Positions 16,801-25,758 of a stretch of DNA of 64,000 bases are shown in pieces; position 1 is the stretch's first letter; the number at the start of each line of letters is the position of its first letter. The position numbers and the translations under genes were made by a program. The DNA is from a bacterium (GTDB lineage Bacteria; Electryoneota; RPQS01), in contig JADKHW010000023.1 in assembly GCA_016721565.1 (NCBI GenBank), positions 1 to 64,000 of the forward strand. Reading direction: 5' to 3'. The notes beneath the pieces were generated by a model. That model was not told the DNA's origin and ran no database searches. It saw only the letters and a list, made by a program, of their open reading frames with translations.

Positions 16801-17374
16801 GACTGTTCTCCACTGTGATTCGAGTTGCCTCAATGACGAAATCGCTATTGGCTTCGCGCAGGCCCTGATCTTCGCGAAGCTTGGCGATGCCACGATGAAC
16901 CAGGGATTTCACCGTGCCGACCGGCCGCCCGAGGATGGCGGCGATCTCATCTAACGAAAGATATTCAAAATATTTCAAGACAATCGGCGTGCGATATTTC
17001 TCAGGCAATTTCTTCAGCGCCGCTTGCAACGATTGGTAGGATTCATTGCGTTCGATTTCGATGTTGACCGCTTCAACTTCGACGGCGTTGCATTCGATTT
17101 CGCCGAACTCATTCCACCAGTGTTTAGGGAACGGCAGCACGCGCTGAATCTGCCGTTTGCGCAGCTCGCGCCGCCACTCATTGACAGCGATGCGAATCAG
17201 CCAGACTTTGGGCGGAGCCTCGTGCTTGAACTTCGGCCAAGCCCGGCAGGCACGGAAGAAGGTCTGCGCGGTGAGTTCCAGCGCGGTCTCCGTATCTCCA
17301 GATATGTGCAGAAGATAGCGCCAGACGTCGTCGTAGTGGCGGTCGTAAATCTCTTCAAAACGAACTTGATTCAT
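16793..17374 (-). CDS. ECF-family RNA polymerase sigma factor
   Basis: The 193-residue product has region 2 (about 5-75, RFEEIYDRHYDDVWRYLLHISGDTETALELTAQTF broken by me here into the family pattern) and region 4 (about 118-170, LPEKYRTPIVLKYFEYLSLDEIAAILG then GTVKSLVHRGIAKLRE). The product of the overlapping downstream gene is the likely regulator. A family A palindrome with a T run, acting as a terminator of the upstream gene, separates this pair from the thioredoxin-like gene. No clear promoter was found in the 70 bases before the ATG. Confidence 0.88.
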   Translation of the reverse strand: MNQVRFEEIYDRHYDDVWRYLLHISGDTETALELTAQTFFRACRAWPKFKHEAPPKVWLIRIAVNEWRRELRKRQIQRVLPFPKHWWNEFGEIECNAVEVEAVNIEIERNESYQSLQAALKKLPEKYRTPIVLKYFEYLSLDEIAAILGRPVGTVKSLVHRGIAKLREDQGLREANSDFVIEATRITVENSHG

Positions 17375-17440
17375 GCAGGCTCCATGGTGGCTTCATAGTA
17401 AAGAACCCGGATGCGATGGAATGGTTGCAGACCCCTCACG

Positions 17441-17470
17441 AAAAAAAGTGGCGGGTCAAGACCCGCCACT
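17441..17470 (-). terminator. Family A palindrome acting as terminator
   Basis: Palindrome arms around AA at 17458-17459 (core GGCGGGTC/GACCCGCC) followed on the minus strand by seven Ts. It lies 22 bases after the thioredoxin-like gene, so a dispersed repeat seems to serve as its terminator. Confidence 0.7.
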
Positions 17471-17491
17471 ACGAATACGTCGCGCAAAAAA

Positions 17492-18415
17492 TCAATTCTT
17501 CCTGCGTGCTTCAACTTGATCTTTTAGCCACACCAACGTTTCTATCGTGTTGTCGGGGTGGTTGTTGAAGACAGCGCAGGGTTCGCCGTTGGGGTCGATT
17601 AAGTAGTAGCGCGGGTGTTCTGAGATGCCGCCGAATTGATCGGAGAAGTGTTCTGTGCTCCAGACAAAGTTGAGCGACCACTTCTTGCCATTGATATCCG
17701 TGCTGTCGATCAGCGCGCGGGCTTCTTTGATTTCGCCGCCGGTGTGGAAGGCGTAGAGCGGGAAGGGGAGATTGTTTTCGATGCTCAGTTGATTCATCTG
17801 CGGCAGCGACCGCTGCACACAGGTTTGTCAAAGGTAGGTCCAGCACTCGATAATCGAGTAGTGGCCTTTGAAAACATCCTTGGAGAGTTTGCTGCCGTCC
17901 GAGGCAAGCGTGACATCTAAATCGAGCGGAGCTTTCGGCAATGCTTGCGGCACGAGCGCGAAATATTTTTCGGCTTGCTTGTGCGTGGCGTAGTGCGTCA
18001 GGCGAAAATCGCGGATGATTTTGTCATTGGGATCACAGACCGCTCCGGCTTCAAAGGCGGCGATCGCAAGAATTTGATCGGCGACGCGATTTGAGATTTC
18101 GCCGTCGTTGGCTGCGCGAGCGTAGAGATAGCGCGCGGCGTTGGTGTTGCGGCTCTCGGCGTAGTCGGAAAAGAACTTGGCAGGCTCTTCGAGGAGGGAT
18201 CAAGCATCCTGCGCGATGCGGCCAATGCTCACGTCGTCGGGATATTTTTCAAGCGCGAGAAGGGCGATCTCTTTGCGCTTAGCATCATCGGGAGCGCTTG
18301 CGAGATCGGCTCGGAGTTTGGTTTCCGCCTCGGGGACGACGTAGAGATTGGGAGAATATTGCGCGCTGGCAACGGACCACAGCACAAGCAAGCCTAACAT
18401 TGTCAGGAGTTTCAT
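17492..18415 (-). CDS. Thioredoxin-like (TlpA/redoxin) protein with in-frame UGA codons, candidate selenoprotein
   Basis: From ATG 18415 to the stop at 17492 one frame is open for 307 codons except for two TGA codons, at codon 72 (18200-18202) and codon 196 (17828-17830). There is no frame change. The N-terminus is a signal peptide (LLTMLGLLVLWSVASAQ), residues 20-155 are helical, and residues about 160-300 form a thioredoxin fold. The second TGA sits exactly at the first Cys of the active-site CxxC: WTYL-UGA-QTC, followed by SLPQMNQL as in TlpA-type proteins. A hairpin with the bacterial SECIS features follows (17798-17822). A periplasmic thiol/selenol oxidoreductase is the best reading. The first TGA has no such hairpin and is unexplained; a nonsense mutation or sequence error is possible. 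GAGGTGG precedes the start. Confidence 0.6.
17798..17830 (-). promoter_or_regulatory. SECIS-like hairpin after in-frame UGA
   Basis: Reading minus: UGA at 17830-17828, 16 bases, then the apical loop GGUC (17811-17808). The stem above is GCAGC/GCUGC, with a bulged U at 17817 directly 5' of it, and below G-C, U-G, G-C, U-A, C-G pairs to 17822/17798. A GGUC loop and a bulged U next to the upper stem are the features SelB recognizes in E. coli fdhF. Confidence 0.6.
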
Positions 18416-18497
18416 GGACCACCTCGGATAAGATTCAGGAGACCACACCAACAAGTTAGACGGTCGCGCGCGGAAAATGTTACTCGAAATTGGCTGC

Positions 18498-19598
18498 TCA
18501 ATCATCAGCAAGGCACGCAGGTACGGTCACCTTAGACTCCGCGCTGTCGCCAAAGTATTTGCGGCGAATCCATAGCGAAACGCCGACGAGACCTATTAAC
18601 ACAGGCACCTCTACTAAAGGCCCGATAACGGCGGCGAAGGCTGCGCCAGAATTCACGCCGAATACCGCAATTGCCACGGCAATAGCAAGCTCAAAGTTGT
18701 TGGAAGCCGCGGTGAATGACAAGGTCGCCGCCTTGGAATAGTCGGCGCCGACTTTTTTGCCCATCCAGAACGAAACGAAAAACATCAAGACAAAGTAAAT
18801 CAACAAAGGTACGGCGATGCGCAGTACATCGAGCGGCAACGCAAGAATGCGGTCGCCTTTGAGCGAAAACATCACCAGAATCGTGAACAGCAGTGCGATT
18901 AACGTAATCGGACTGATGCGCGGAACGAACTTCTCGTGATACCACTGCTTGTCTTTGACGCGAATCAAAATCGCGCGCGTCAAGAATCCAGCGATGAACG
19001 GAATGCCGAGATAGATAAAGACGCTCTGCGCAATCTGGCCGATGGTGACATAAATTTCAGTTCCGGTAATGCCGAACATCGGCGGCAGCAACGTGATAAA
19101 CACGTACGCATAAACTGAATAGAAGAGCACTTGAAAGATGGAGTTAAAGGCGACAAGTCCGGCTGCGTATTCCGTGTTGCCGTCGGCAAGCTCGTTCCAG
19201 ACTATCACCATGGCAATACAGCGCGCGAGTCCGATGAGTATCAAGCCGACCATGTATTCCGGGTAACCCTGCAGGAATATGATCGCCAAGGCAAACATCA
19301 GGACCGGCCCGATGATCCAATTCTGCACCAGTGACAAGCCGAGCACTCTCCAGTTGCGGAAGACTTCACCTAACTCTTCATAGCGAACCTTCGCAAGCGG
19401 CGGATACATCATTAGAATCAATCCGACTGCGATTGGAACGGACGTTGTGCCGACACTAAGCTTGTCGAGTATGGAAACGATACCCGGGAAAGCATAGCCA
19501 AGTCCAACGCCGACGGCCATGGCCAGAAATATCCAAAGCGTCAGATAGCGATCCATCCACGACAACTTGTGCGCTAATTCGCGCATTTCATGCTTCAT
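18498..19598 (-). CDS. acr3: Arsenite efflux permease, ACR3 type
   Basis: The 366-residue protein has ten hydrophobic segments and high similarity in pattern to ACR3 arsenite permeases of the BART superfamily: LTLWIFLAMAVGVGLGY near the start, SLVQNWIIGPVLMFALA, LIGLARCIAMVIVWN with the essential Cys, and SFTAASNNFELAIAVAIAVFG. It exports As(III), possibly Sb(III), using the proton gradient. There is no ArsR or ArsC gene next to it; it lies between the Tiki-like lipoprotein (53 bases upstream) and the thioredoxin-like gene (82 bases downstream), all on the minus strand. Confidence 0.93.
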   Translation of the reverse strand: MKHEMRELAHKLSWMDRYLTLWIFLAMAVGVGLGYAFPGIVSILDKLSVGTTSVPIAVGLILMMYPPLAKVRYEELGEVFRNWRVLGLSLVQNWIIGPVLMFALAIIFLQGYPEYMVGLILIGLARCIAMVIVWNELADGNTEYAAGLVAFNSIFQVLFYSVYAYVFITLLPPMFGITGTEIYVTIGQIAQSVFIYLGIPFIAGFLTRAILIRVKDKQWYHEKFVPRISPITLIALLFTILVMFSLKGDRILALPLDVLRIAVPLLIYFVLMFFVSFWMGKKVGADYSKAATLSFTAASNNFELAIAVAIAVFGVNSGAAFAAVIGPLVEVPVLIGLVGVSLWIRRKYFGDSAESKVTVPACLADD

Positions 19599-19607
19599 GC
19601 CGCGTTC

Positions 19608-19636
19608 TCTATATTCATTATTGTTGCTGCGTTCAC
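19608..19636 (-). promoter_or_regulatory. Possible promoter of acr3
   Basis: Minus strand GTGAAC (19636-19631), 17 bases, TATAGA (19613-19608), directly upstream of the acr3 start. Confidence 0.4.
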
Positions 19637-19651
19637 GCGAGGTGAGGAGTG

Positions 19652-20809
19652 TTACTCATATCTACCCAGCCACCAAGCTTGCTTGGCGTCGCTGGCGATG
19701 ACTTTGTTTAATTCGTCCATCGTCATTTTGCGCAGGCTGGGATTGGGGGATTGCTGTTTGGCGCGTTCGTAATTTGTGCCGTTGATGAATCCTTCAATCG
19801 GCGTGACGCCGTGGTATTGCGAGATCGGGCATTGGAAGATCCAACCGTCGGCAAATTTTGAGAGGGTGAAATTCTCGTAACCCTGGTTGTAAACGGAATT
19901 CTCACCTTTCAATAATCCGAACGGCGTATTTTGCAAATCGAAACCGACGGGATAGTAGGTTGGGCCGAGTTCTTTCATCAGCGCGTCGATTTGACCGTCG
20001 GCGGCATAGACGTAGATTCCGCCGTAGCCGTCTTTCGGCGGCCAGATGGCGTGCAGATAGATGGTCATCACGCGGTCGCCGAGCGATTTCTTGACGAAGT
20101 TGCCCATGCGCTCGGTTTCAAAGCGAATGAACTTGCCGTCGTTTACAATGGGTTGTTCGTAGCCTGAAAAGCCGTGATGAATACCGCAATAGACGAGGAC
20201 TTGCTCGCCGCTTGCAACGGCATCGGTGACGACTTTGGCCCATAGATGTTCGCCGCCGCCGTGCCAGACTTTCTTTTTGATTTCGGCGTTGTCGCGGTCC
20301 GCTTCGGTTTGAATGTACGACCACTCGGGTGAATCGTTCATGCCGAGAATGCGAAAATGCGGCACGCTGTCGGGCAAGGTTTGATTGAATTGCCACGCGG
20401 CTTTGAGGATATCGACGTACTCTTGAAAACCCCAGAAAGAGAACTGATTGAACGTAATTTGTTGGGCGAGAGCTTCGTTATAAGCGGCTCCGCTTAACAA
20501 GCTGTCAATCAGATGTTGATCTTCACGGCGCGCGAACTCTGTGGCAAGCGTGTGCACGCCGTTGATGTAACAGGGCGGAATCAGCTCTTGAATCAGCGTG
20601 ACATTTTCTTTGATACGGTGGTACTCACCCAAAATCACCACGTCGTGATCGGCGAATTTGCTGACGACGTAGTCGGCCGGAGTCTGTTTGTGAGTATCAA
20701 GATAGCTCTTCAGCTCTGCGCCAAGCTTCGCATCGAGCGGCGGCGGCACGTGGTATTGCTCCGCGCAGGAGAGGAAGAGGAGGGATGTGAGTATTAATAA
20801 AGTGCGCAT
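19652..20809 (-). CDS. Tiki/ChaN-like lipoprotein (GExH family)
   Basis: The 385-residue product has a lipoprotein signal (LLILTSLLFLSC). The mature part begins with the motif VVILGEYHRIKENVTLIQELI (about residues 54-74), matching the GExH metal-binding motif of the Tiki/ChaN/EreA-like fold. Further conserved-looking His/Glu residues are LATEFARRED and VYCGIHHGFSG. These folds include metalloproteases, haem-binding proteins and esterases, so activity is undecided. It starts 6 bases after the corrected stop of the serpin pseudo-copy and is the last gene of a four-gene operon that includes two serpins. Confidence 0.6.
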   Translation of the reverse strand: MRTLLILTSLLFLSCAEQYHVPPPLDAKLGAELKSYLDTHKQTPADYVVSKFADHDVVILGEYHRIKENVTLIQELIPPCYINGVHTLATEFARREDQHLIDSLLSGAAYNEALAQQITFNQFSFWGFQEYVDILKAAWQFNQTLPDSVPHFRILGMNDSPEWSYIQTEADRDNAEIKKKVWHGGGEHLWAKVVTDAVASGEQVLVYCGIHHGFSGYEQPIVNDGKFIRFETERMGNFVKKSLGDRVMTIYLHAIWPPKDGYGGIYVYAADGQIDALMKELGPTYYPVGFDLQNTPFGLLKGENSVYNQGYENFTLSKFADGWIFQCPISQYHGVTPIEGFINGTNYERAKQQSPNPSLRKMTMDELNKVIASDAKQAWWLGRYE

Positions 20810-20815
20810 GAAGAT

Positions 20816-22091
20816 TTATATTACTCTTTTCAACGGACGCATGACGCGACCGCAGAAGAGGATTAGGCCGGTTTCGTTGTGCGTTATGGTGAAAAAGAAA
20901 GGATGATTGGCGTCGAAGATGATAGGTTCCCTAGAACTCACGCCCAGCTTGACCATATCGCCATACGAGACAGCATGAGCTCAAAGCCGTCTTCCTCAAG
21001 CTTAACCACTGCCGTTTGTTTTAGGATCCTGATCCAAACACTCGTGGAGTCTAAACTTGTTAGAATATTTGAGAAGTCGGCTCCGCCAAATGCCCTGATA
21101 ACGCCCAATGATTTTACGACTGGGATTAAGTCAATATTCTCTTGGAATGAGAACTTAGGCAGAAAAACTTCCACTTTTTGTTTGCGCGGTAGTATGCTGT
21201 CTTGCCATTGCTCCCAACTGTTGCAAGATAGGAGCGTCTCGAAATACTGGATTGGTAACCCGCTGTCAGGCAAGAAAATGTGAATAGTGAGTCTCGTATC
21301 GGCAGAGCGCATCGCAATGGCGGAAAAGTCATCGAATGCGCCATACAACCAATACGGACAATCGTCCTTTTGATTTTGCATCGTCAATACTTGCGTGACT
21401 GTGCCATCTGCAAGGATGAAATGCGGGGGGTTTCCTTTCTCAAACTTGACTGCCCACACTGCTTCAGCTGACACCGCGTTAGTGATTGCGAGCACGATCG
21501 GTGGTCCGTCAAGGTCATTCTGATTAACTACGTCGCGTATTTTGCCCTTCGTATGCTCGCTTGCCCAATCATCTATGGCACGTTCTGCATCTTCAACGTC
21601 CTCAAAGTCGATTTTCTTCAGTTCAATATCGTTTCGCTTGGCTGCCTTCTCAAACTGCTTGTTTAGCGATACGCCTTTGTTTTTCCAGATTGCTGTTGCG
21701 GAAACAAAATCTGAAGAGTACTTGCCAATTGAGTCGTTCTTGTGAGTCGCAAGTATCCGGCTTAGAGAATCAAGCAAGAGGTCAGGATTGATCTCGCATT
21801 GAATAGCACGCCTGAGTTCATCACGAGCTGCCCCGCCGCACCAAGTAGGTTGCAAGCAATGAGTATGCGGAGAGTGGCGAGAGAACGTAATTTCCCGTGT
21901 CCGATGCCGCCAATGATTTGTAGAGATCGAGGCCGAAGCTGTTTATGGAGCGAACAAAAGGAGTAGGCTTCTTCAGCGTACGGAATCTGAACTCCTGCTT
22001 GAGGGTAGCTTGTCGCCGTCTTTGCAGAATCGTTTGATGATTTGCAGGGAGGGAGAAGGAGGAGGGATGTGAGTATTAATATAGTGCGCAT
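20816..22091 (-). CDS. Serpin-like lipoprotein, frame-broken copy
   Basis: The N-terminal piece (22091-21762) has a lipoprotein signal (LLLLPPC). Breaks near 21975, 21850 and 20955 separate it from the body (21855-20938) and the C-terminal end, which in the corrected frame reads EPIIFDANHPFFFTI then GLILFCGRVMRP and stops at TAA 20816-20818. It shares the layout of the intact serpin directly upstream and is probably its duplicate. The hinge of its reactive loop (EEDGFELMLSRMA) lacks the small residues that let inhibitory serpins insert the loop, so even a repaired protein might not inhibit. Three breaks suggest decay or indel errors. Confidence 0.6.
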
Positions 22092-22102
22092 GAAGACTTA
22101 TA

Positions 22103-23410
22103 TTATTCGTTTTCAATAACCGGACGCATTATCCGCCCGCAGAAAAGGATTAGGCCGGTTGAGTTGTCAACAATCGTAAAAAAGAAAGGTCTGTTTGCAT
22201 TGAATATGATCGGTTGTCCACGATATGCAGAAACAACCATAGGAGCATATGAGGCGGCGCCAGCTTCAAAACCTCTCTCATGCACGGAGACAACGGCGGC
22301 ATGTCGAGCCAATGATACAAAGCTTGAATTAGAGTAGTTTCTACTCAACATATTTGAGAAGTCCGCACCTGACTTAAACATTTCATTAATTCCAAGTTCA
22401 CGCAGAATAGGTTTCACTTCAAAAGTGTTTCGAAGCTTAAACTTGGGGAGATAGATTTGTTGAATTCCGCTGTCGCGAATGACACTGTCTTGCAAGGCGC
22501 CGAGTGCATCGGCTCCTAAATCTGTCATGGCGGAAGCTAATGACTTTCCACTATCCGGCAAGAAAAATGACATCGAAAGTCTGTAGTCTGATGTGCTCAT
22601 CACGAGAAACATTATTGAGTCAAGTTTACCGATCGCATACATATGTTGACTGTCCTGCTTATACATGGTCGGCACATGCATCGATGTGGTATCACTGTCA
22701 TAAAATACTCGCAGGGCTGTTTCCTTCTCGCCAAATGGATTCAGCCAACTTCCGTTTGCTAATGTAACATTTGTAACGGTCAGCAATGTGGGTAAAGTAA
22801 AATCCCCAGAGTTGGAGATGTCCGTTATTAAACCTCGCGATACCTCCGTAATCCATGAATCAATCGCAGTTTCGGCGTCAATAGGATTGCTGAAGTTTGT
22901 GGGCGAAAATTGTATTCCGACGCGATCTGCCGATTCTGTAAACTTCTTTCTCAGGCGAATATCTGGGTTGAACCATACTGCATTCTTATTGACAAGCGTA
23001 GATCCGCCCTTTGCTTTATTCGCAGAATCGGAAGGTGTAACAACACTTTTCAGGGAATCCAGCAACTCGTTTGCGTCAACATTGCATTGTAGAACTGTTA
23101 AGAGCTCGTCTTGTGTGTTGCCGTCAGCGCCAGCAGCAAAGATTGCGAGCATTGAGTAAACGGAAAACGGTGATATGATGACGTTTCCGTCACGTGAATC
23201 TGCAATTTGTTTGTATAAACCTAACCCGAACGAGTTTATAGATTTCACGAATAAACTCGGTCGCTCATATGTATAACCAGGACTGAGGACTCTTAGTATT
23301 TTTCCAATGTCAAGCCCGGCCGAAGAGCGAGCCCATGGTAAGAGGGGTCTGGCCGGTGTGCAAACAAATATTAATGCAACAGCAAGCAGTGCCAGAATGA
23401 AGTATTTCAT
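22103..23410 (-). CDS. Serpin (serine protease inhibitor family)
   Basis: The 435-residue protein starts with a signal sequence (MKYFILALLAVALIFVC, possibly a lipoprotein) and then spans the whole serpin fold: NVIISPFSVYSMLAIFAAGA near the start, TLANGSWLNPF, MSFFLPDSG, FKSGADFSNM and the C-terminal RPFFFTIVDNSTGLILFCGR. The reactive loop reads ERGFEAGAASYAPMVVSAY, with the Gly/Ala-rich hinge of inhibitory members but Phe at the P14 position, where Thr or Ser is usual. The P1 residue cannot be fixed by eye. Bacterial serpins protect cells from foreign or own proteases. It starts 3 bases after the corrected stop of the sialidase-like gene, so the two are co-transcribed. Confidence 0.9.
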   Translation of the reverse strand: MKYFILALLAVALIFVCTPARPLLPWARSSAGLDIGKILRVLSPGYTYERPSLFVKSINSFGLGLYKQIADSRDGNVIISPFSVYSMLAIFAAGADGNTQDELLTVLQCNVDANELLDSLKSVVTPSDSANKAKGGSTLVNKNAVWFNPDIRLRKKFTESADRVGIQFSPTNFSNPIDAETAIDSWITEVSRGLITDISNSGDFTLPTLLTVTNVTLANGSWLNPFGEKETALRVFYDSDTTSMHVPTMYKQDSQHMYAIGKLDSIMFLVMSTSDYRLSMSFFLPDSGKSLASAMTDLGADALGALQDSVIRDSGIQQIYLPKFKLRNTFEVKPILRELGINEMFKSGADFSNMLSRNYSNSSFVSLARHAAVVSVHERGFEAGAASYAPMVVSAYRGQPIIFNANRPFFFTIVDNSTGLILFCGRIMRPVIENE

Positions 23411-23413
23411 GTG

Positions 23414-25094
23414 CTACCTCATCAACATCAACTTCACCGCGGCGTGTTGATTGCTGGCTGAGAGTTTGGCGAAATAGACGCCGCTGGGTTGGGATAGGTC
23501 GAGCGACATAGGTGTGCTCGCCTGTGGACATTTGGCCGAACGATTTTTGCAGGACGCTTTGGCCGATGGTGTTATAGACTTCGAGCGTGACTTCGGCTGG
23601 AGTTGTCAAGGTATAAGAGAGCGTCGTTGTGCCGTTGAAGGGGTTGGGATATGATGCGAGCGTGAAGGACGTGGGATTTGGAATGACCGGATCGGCGTCA
23701 TTCGGTTCGAAGAGCGAATCAATTACGGCGGTGAAGATGTCTTGATCGCCCATTCTGGTGTCGGTCCAGACGCAGACGGCTTTGTCATGCGCGGCGTACC
23801 AGCCGATGTACTCACCGATTAAGCCTGCATCGAGCGTGCCTTGGCCGGGATTGCAAGAGACTTCGGTGATGCGCTCGTTGGGCCGCCATGTTGCGCCGCC
23901 GTTTTCGCTGACGGTGAAATAGACGTCCATCAAAATGTTGTTGGGATCGTTGCGGCGGTCGTACCACGCGCACCAGACGCGGCCCTCTTCATCAACCGTT
24001 ATCCACGGATGAAATTGATCCACGTCGTAGGCGCGGTTTTCATCATCAATGACGACGGGCGCGCTCCAATTCGTGCCCATGTTGTCGCTAAACGTGTAGT
24101 AAACGTCGGTGTCGTTGTTGTCGTTGCTGATGTTCGTGAACAGCGCGTAGATGCGGCCACGATGCGGGCCGGAGGAATTGTCCACGGCCATGACCATATA
24201 GGAAAACACGAGCAGGCTGGGATTCACTTCAGCGCTTTGGAAATCCGTTTCAAAGAGATCCACCTCGTCTGTCCACGTCACTCCGCCGTCAAGTGAACGC
24301 GAGAACATTGCCGAACTCAACGCATAGCTGGCCCATGTGACATAGACTTCGCCGTTCGGTCCGGTCGCGACGTTGGCCCACTGCACGCTGCGGCGCGTGG
24401 AGAGTTGAATCGGCGCGGTGTAGGCTGAGTCGGGGCGCTTATAGACCATCTCGATGTGTGTGGAATCGTATTGACCGTTATCGGGATCGCGGAAGAAGCG
24501 CGCCCACGCCATGTATTGCGTGCCCTGATAGGGCGAGTCGGGTGAATTGTCAATGGCGAGCATCTGTTTGTCTTCAAAGGCGGATTCGTCGGTGGTGCGC
24601 ACGGCCCAGACGGAATCCTGCCACGTTTGTCCGCCGTCGTAAGATGACACCGAGAGCATGCCGACGTCGCCTTCGCCGCCTGCTTCAAAGGTAATCACGT
24701 TCGCCGTGAAGACGCCGTTGTGGTCAACGACCAGCACGGGATCACTTTGCCATTCGTAGTACATTTGCGGAAACAGCACGTCGCTCCACGACTCACCGCC
24801 GTCCACGGTATAGCCGACGCCGATTCTGCGATAGCCTTCACGGAAATCGCGCCACACGGCCACCATGTTGTCGGGGTCGAGCGGATTGATGCAGACCTGT
24901 TCTTCGTTTTGAATTTGGCCGGAGTCGTCGGTGTTGACGCGCTGATTCACATGCTCGTCAAACGGAATCGAGAAGCCGCGATGTTCAAGCGGCCTATGTT
25001 TCCAAACCGAGTGCGGTTTCTGGTGTTCTTTCAGCGGCGTGACGCTCGCGAAGGAAGTAGTGGCGAGGAGGAGGATAAGGATGATGTAATGCAT
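23414..25094 (-). CDS. Secreted BNR/sialidase-like repeat protein with T9SS tail, frameshift near end
   Basis: I use ATG 25094, which gives a signal peptide (MHYIILILLLATTSFAS). The body (about 40-470) has several Asp-box/BNR motifs (SxDGGxTW: VDGGESWSDV, YDGGQTWQDS, LDGGVTWTDE, ENGGATWRP), forming a sialidase-type propeller; catalytic Arg-triad and Tyr of true sialidases are not evident. The T9SS tail starts at SYPNPFNGTTTLSYTL. A one-base break near 23500 garbles the tail; corrected, it ends SGVYFAKLS...VKLMLMR with TAG at 23414-23416. It is the first gene of the serpin operon. Confidence 0.75.
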
Positions 25095-25160
25095 GGTGCG
25101 GGGGCCTATAAAGAAGACTGCTATGTTCTGTGACACAAAAGTTGTTGTTGGACAAACAAA

Positions 25161-25619
25161 TTATACCGACGTTTTTCCATTATTGGAATCGACGATCTTC
25201 AGGTGAATTTCTTTTAGCGCGATGTCTTGAGCCGCCAAGTGATCCATGATGGCGCGGATTTCTTCTTCGGCCTTCTGGTTGACTTGGAAATCGTTGTGAG
25301 CATCCAAACGGTCTTTCAGCGACTGACGATTCTGACTCATCATGATAATCGGCGCGGTGAAGGCCGCCTGCATCGACAAGAACAGATTCATCAGAATGAA
25401 CGGGTAGGGATCCCAATGATAGAACCACGCAACGCCGTTCAAGCTTGCCCACAAAATCAAGACAATGGACTGGATGATGATAAACTTCCACGATCCAACG
25501 AGGCGGGCGACAAAATCGGAAGCACGGTGCCCGCGTGTGAGTTCTTCTTCAAAAACGTCATTGACGTTGGCAACGGGCGGGTGGTCGTGCCGATAAGGTT
25601 CGGGAAACTGAACTGGCAT
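25161..25619 (-). CDS. DUF1003 membrane protein
   Basis: The 152-residue product from ATG 25619 has the DUF1003 pattern: a soluble N-terminus, RLVGSWKFIIIQSIVLILWASLNG (first helix), WDPYPFILMNLFLSMQAAFTAPIIMMSQNRQ (second helix and signature), and a charged helical C-terminus. Function is unknown in the family. It has its own promoter and stands alone. The longer upstream start (25691) would read through the promoter. Confidence 0.88.
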   Translation of the reverse strand: MPVQFPEPYRHDHPPVANVNDVFEEELTRGHRASDFVARLVGSWKFIIIQSIVLILWASLNGVAWFYHWDPYPFILMNLFLSMQAAFTAPIIMMSQNRQSLKDRLDAHNDFQVNQKAEEEIRAIMDHLAAQDIALKEIHLKIVDSNNGKTSV

Positions 25620-25646
25620 GGGATACCTCAAAAGGGGGTGTAAGTC

Positions 25647-25675
25647 AATATAGCTGTCCTCTTTGCCTAAGGCAA
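25647..25675 (-). promoter_or_regulatory. Promoter (minus), TTGCCT-N17-TATATT
   Basis: Minus strand TTGCCT (25675-25670), 17 bases, TATATT (25652-25647) followed by G; start codon of the DUF1003 gene 28 bases on. Confidence 0.7.
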
Positions 25676-25729
25676 TGGCACTTTGTTGCACAAGGAGGAG
25701 AATCTCGCCATCTTAAGCAAGGGCGAGGC

Positions 25730-25758
25730 TTGCAATGCCCGCAAAAATTTGTTATTTT
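25730..25758 (+). promoter_or_regulatory. Promoter, TTGCAA-N17-TATTTT
   Basis: TTGCAA at 25730-25735, 17 bases, TATTTT at 25753-25758 followed by G. It points at the methyltransferase; inverted arms GCCATCTTAA (25707) and TTAAGATGGC (25764) flank it. Confidence 0.55.

Noticed and set aside
17998..18225. A 75-residue minus-strand frame inside the thioredoxin-like gene
   Set aside because: The other frame gives a coherent helical domain that continues on both sides; this one is Ser/Pro-rich shadow sequence.
17492..18415. UGA reassigned to Trp or Gly in this organism
   Set aside because: TGA ends many intact genes here (DinB-like at 2145, PHP at 29038, GT4 at 37050), and Trp is coded by TGG throughout.
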